This document shows, one piece after another, positions 19,075 to 20,583 of a DNA stretch of 20,583 nucleotides. The stretch comes from a virus. The DNA lies in the IMG/VR virus record IMGVR_UViG_3300031612_000095, positions 1 through 20,583 of that record; one strand, given 5' to 3'. Numbering within the stretch: the first letter of the stretch is position 1; each line of letters starts with the position of its first letter. Made by a program: the position numbers and the translations under genes. The notes beneath the pieces were generated by a model. The model did no database searches and was not told the origin of the DNA. It saw nothing but the letters and a program-made list of their open reading frames with translations.

Positions 19075-19956
19075 ATGAGTACTGAAGTCAATAAAGCATT
19101 TGTCCAGAAGTTTAGGGACACTTTTATTCACTTGGTACAGCAAAAGGGTTCACGTTTGCGTGACTATGTTCGTTTAAATGCGGATGTAGTAGGTAAATAT
19201 GACCATTTTGACAGAATAGGTAGCACATCGGCTCAAAAGATTACAAGCCGACATTCTGATACTCCATTAATCTCTACACCACACTCACGTAGACGTGTGA
19301 GCATGGATGACTACAATTGGGCTGACTTGATTGACAAGGCAGATAAAGTCCGAATGTTAGCTGATCCTGCTTCCGACTATATGAAAGCTGGTGTATGGGC
19401 AATGGGGCGAAAGATGGATGATATAATCATCGCTGCTATGTCTGGTAACGCTACAACGATTGATGAGAATGACGCATCATCTAACGTAGCCTTACCTGCT
19501 GCTCAAAAAGTTGCTGTAGGAAGTGGTTCAGCAGTTGATATGAACATCGATAAGTTAATGCAAGCTAAGAAAATCTTGGATGCTTCTGATGTTGATCCTG
19601 ATCTACCACGCCACATTGTTATGAAGAGCAATCAATTTTATGATCTCCTAGGGGATTCTGAAATTCAAAGTTCAGATTACAATACGGTGAAAGCTCTAGT
19701 AGCAGGGGATATTGATACCTTCTTGGGTTTCAAATTCCACCGTTCAGAGCGTTTAGGAGTAGATTCAAGTAGTAATACGCTATGTTTAGCATGGATTCCT
19801 GAAGGAATTGGTCTAAGCATGGGAATGGACGTTAAGACAGAAATCTCTGAACGTGCAGATAAAAACCATAGTACACAGGTCTATGCCCAGATGTGTCTAG
19901 GTGCGGTTCGCATCGAAGACGAAAAGGTTGTAGAGATTGCCTGTACTGATTCCTAA
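19075..19956 (+). CDS. Major capsid protein
   Basis: The 293-residue protein follows the scaffold gene. It starts MSTEVNKAFVQKFRDTFIHL, has a HSDTPLISTPHSRRRVSMDDYNWADLIDK segment, a central AMGRKMDDIIIAAMSG helix and a C-terminal half (MGMDVKTEISERADK...) with beta-rich features typical of the P-domain/A-domain of HK97-fold podovirus capsids. It is shorter than T7 gp10 but similar in size to other marine podovirus capsids. AAGAGGTG lies before the ATG. The identification rests on location, size and general pattern. Confidence 0.83.
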   Translation: MSTEVNKAFVQKFRDTFIHLVQQKGSRLRDYVRLNADVVGKYDHFDRIGSTSAQKITSRHSDTPLISTPHSRRRVSMDDYNWADLIDKADKVRMLADPASDYMKAGVWAMGRKMDDIIIAAMSGNATTIDENDASSNVALPAAQKVAVGSGSAVDMNIDKLMQAKKILDASDVDPDLPRHIVMKSNQFYDLLGDSEIQSSDYNTVKALVAGDIDTFLGFKFHRSERLGVDSSSNTLCLAWIPEGIGLSMGMDVKTEISERADKNHSTQVYAQMCLGAVRIEDEKVVEIACTDS

Positions 19957-19968
19957 CGGAGGTGTAAG

Positions 19969-20436
19969 ATGGCTGAATTAAAAGGTACAGAATACACTAA
20001 CGCTACGGATGGTGCAGGAACCAAAAACGCTCCTTCTTCTTGGAGTGGAGTTACGTATCGGTATGCACGATTTACTGGTGCTGCTCTTGACAATGGAGAC
20101 GTGGTGTCGGTTATGGTTATCCCTTCTGGTGTACGCATTTTACCGCAGTCAATGGTCATTATCAGTGACCTTGAATCATCGGCTACTGTAAATGTTGGTT
20201 ACGCAGCACATACAACCCAGAGTACTGGGGCTGCGGTTGCAATAGATGCAGATGCGTTTATAAGTGCAGTTGCTGCTGACTCAGCAAGAACTGTTACTAA
20301 TTTCCATGAAAGTGGAACGCATGATACAGGGTATTTGACAACTGGTGAACTAGTTCTGACTTTCGCATTGGGAGCAGGAACCGCACTAGCAGCAGATACG
20401 TTTGATTTTCATGTAATGTACGCAGATCCTAACTAA
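19969..20436 (+). CDS. Probable head decoration or minor capsid protein
   Basis: The 155-residue protein follows the capsid by 12 nt, with GGAGGTGTAAG before the ATG. It is Ala/Thr/Ser/Gly-rich and mostly beta, with IPSGVRILPQSMVIISDLES, then SATVNVGYAAHTTQS and VLTFALGAGTALAADTF. This kind of composition and location (right after the capsid gene) is found in phage head-decoration or stabilising proteins. No enzyme motif is present. A terminator follows it, so it ends the capsid transcript. Confidence 0.68.
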   Translation: MAELKGTEYTNATDGAGTKNAPSSWSGVTYRYARFTGAALDNGDVVSVMVIPSGVRILPQSMVIISDLESSATVNVGYAAHTTQSTGAAVAIDADAFISAVAADSARTVTNFHESGTHDTGYLTTGELVLTFALGAGTALAADTFDFHVMYADPN

Positions 20437-20442
20437 CTGTTT

Positions 20443-20477
20443 GGTGGTGGCTTTTCGGAGCCATCGCCTTACTTTTT
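20443..20477 (+). terminator. Rho-independent terminator after the capsid genes
   Basis: GGTGGTGGCT (20443-20452) pairs over ten bp with AGCCATCGCC (20459-20468), including two G-U pairs, with loop TTTCGG. It is followed by TTAC and five Ts (20473-20477). It sits 7 bp after the decoration-like stop codon. It probably reduces transcription into downstream genes, raising capsid mRNA relative to the next genes. Confidence 0.82.
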
Positions 20478-20489
20478 AAGGAGAATGAT

Positions 20490-20570
20490 ATGCCAGCAGG
20501 AAAAGGAACTTACGGCACAAAAAAAGGAAGACCACCAGTACCTAAGAAGAAAAAAATAAAAGGTAAATAA
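20490..20570 (+). CDS. Lys-rich micro-protein
   Basis: A 26-residue frame begins MPAGKGTYGTKKGRPPVP and ends in a run of Lys (KKKKIKGK). TTAAGGAGAATGAT precedes the ATG, an excellent SD. It is strongly basic with a GRP motif like an AT-hook half. Similar tiny basic proteins of the M-P-G-K-G-T-Y-G type occur near capsid genes in phages, to my recollection. It could bind DNA in or near the capsid; function is not shown. Confidence 0.66.
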   Translation: MPAGKGTYGTKKGRPPVPKKKKIKGK

Positions 20571-20583
20571 ATGCCAAAAGAAA
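20571..20583 (+). CDS. Start of the next rightward gene (cut by window end)
   Basis: ATG at 20571, directly after the micro-protein stop, opens MPKE and runs off the window. AAAAGG lies about nine bases before the ATG, inside the previous gene. In podoviruses the next genes are often tail tubular or adaptor proteins, but four codons cannot identify it. Confidence 0.4.

Overview
The window is part of a tailed-phage genome (or a phage-derived contig). It looks like a moderately AT-rich bacterial podovirus-type virus. A leftward (minus-strand) replication/recombination block and a rightward (plus-strand) packaging/head block diverge from a control region at about 10.4-11.2 kb. The portal is of the T7-like head-to-tail connector type, and a TerL, scaffold, capsid and decoration-like gene lie around it in typical virion order. 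Start sites have strong AGGAGG-type Shine-Dalgarno (SD) sequences, and genes are packed with 1-40 nt overlaps. No integrase, lysogeny repressor, tRNA, DNA polymerase or RNA polymerase is visible in this stretch, so host and lifestyle cannot be settled from it.

Layout. (1) 1-202: the tail of an HNH endonuclease on the plus strand, then a hairpin where it converges on the minus block. (2) 203-9359, minus strand, read right to left: a string of small unknown or membrane proteins, a probable structured RNA at 7494-7636, more small genes including one with a T8 frame disruption, an HTH protein, and the DNA-metabolism core. That core is a DUF932 protein, a YqaJ/lambda-type exonuclease, a small protein, a DUF1071 (Sak3-type) annealing protein with a topoisomerase-type zinc ribbon, a 68-bp pure A/T tract, a DnaB-type helicase, and two PD-(D/E)XK-like nucleases. 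(3) 9360-9876: no convincing gene. It holds a 61-nt perfect purine-pyrimidine alternation (Z-DNA type), hexanucleotide repeats, a tandem 9-mer and a strong minus-strand terminator. (4) 9877-10374: one unknown gene in its own terminated unit. (5) 10375-11245: the divergent control region, with ten TTGAC/GTCAA motifs in 372 bp and a near-consensus promoter firing rightward.

(6) 11246-20583, plus strand: a MazZ-like/DUF5664 nucleotide pyrophosphohydrolase, small proteins including a lipoprotein encoded out of frame over its neighbour and a holin-like protein, a TerS candidate, TerL, a small Pro/Met-rich protein, a GNAT acetyltransferase, a minor protein, portal, a Bbp19-like protein, a YkgJ-type CxxCxxCC protein, scaffold, a four-Cys protein, a two-hairpin leader, major capsid, a decoration-like protein, a terminator and a Lys-rich micro-protein.

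How it works together: the left arm probably supplies helicase loading, end resection plus strand annealing (exonuclease + SSAP) and junction or branch cleavage, a recombination-driven replication kit. The right arm packages DNA and builds the head. Family names are based on motif recognition by eye, not on database searches.
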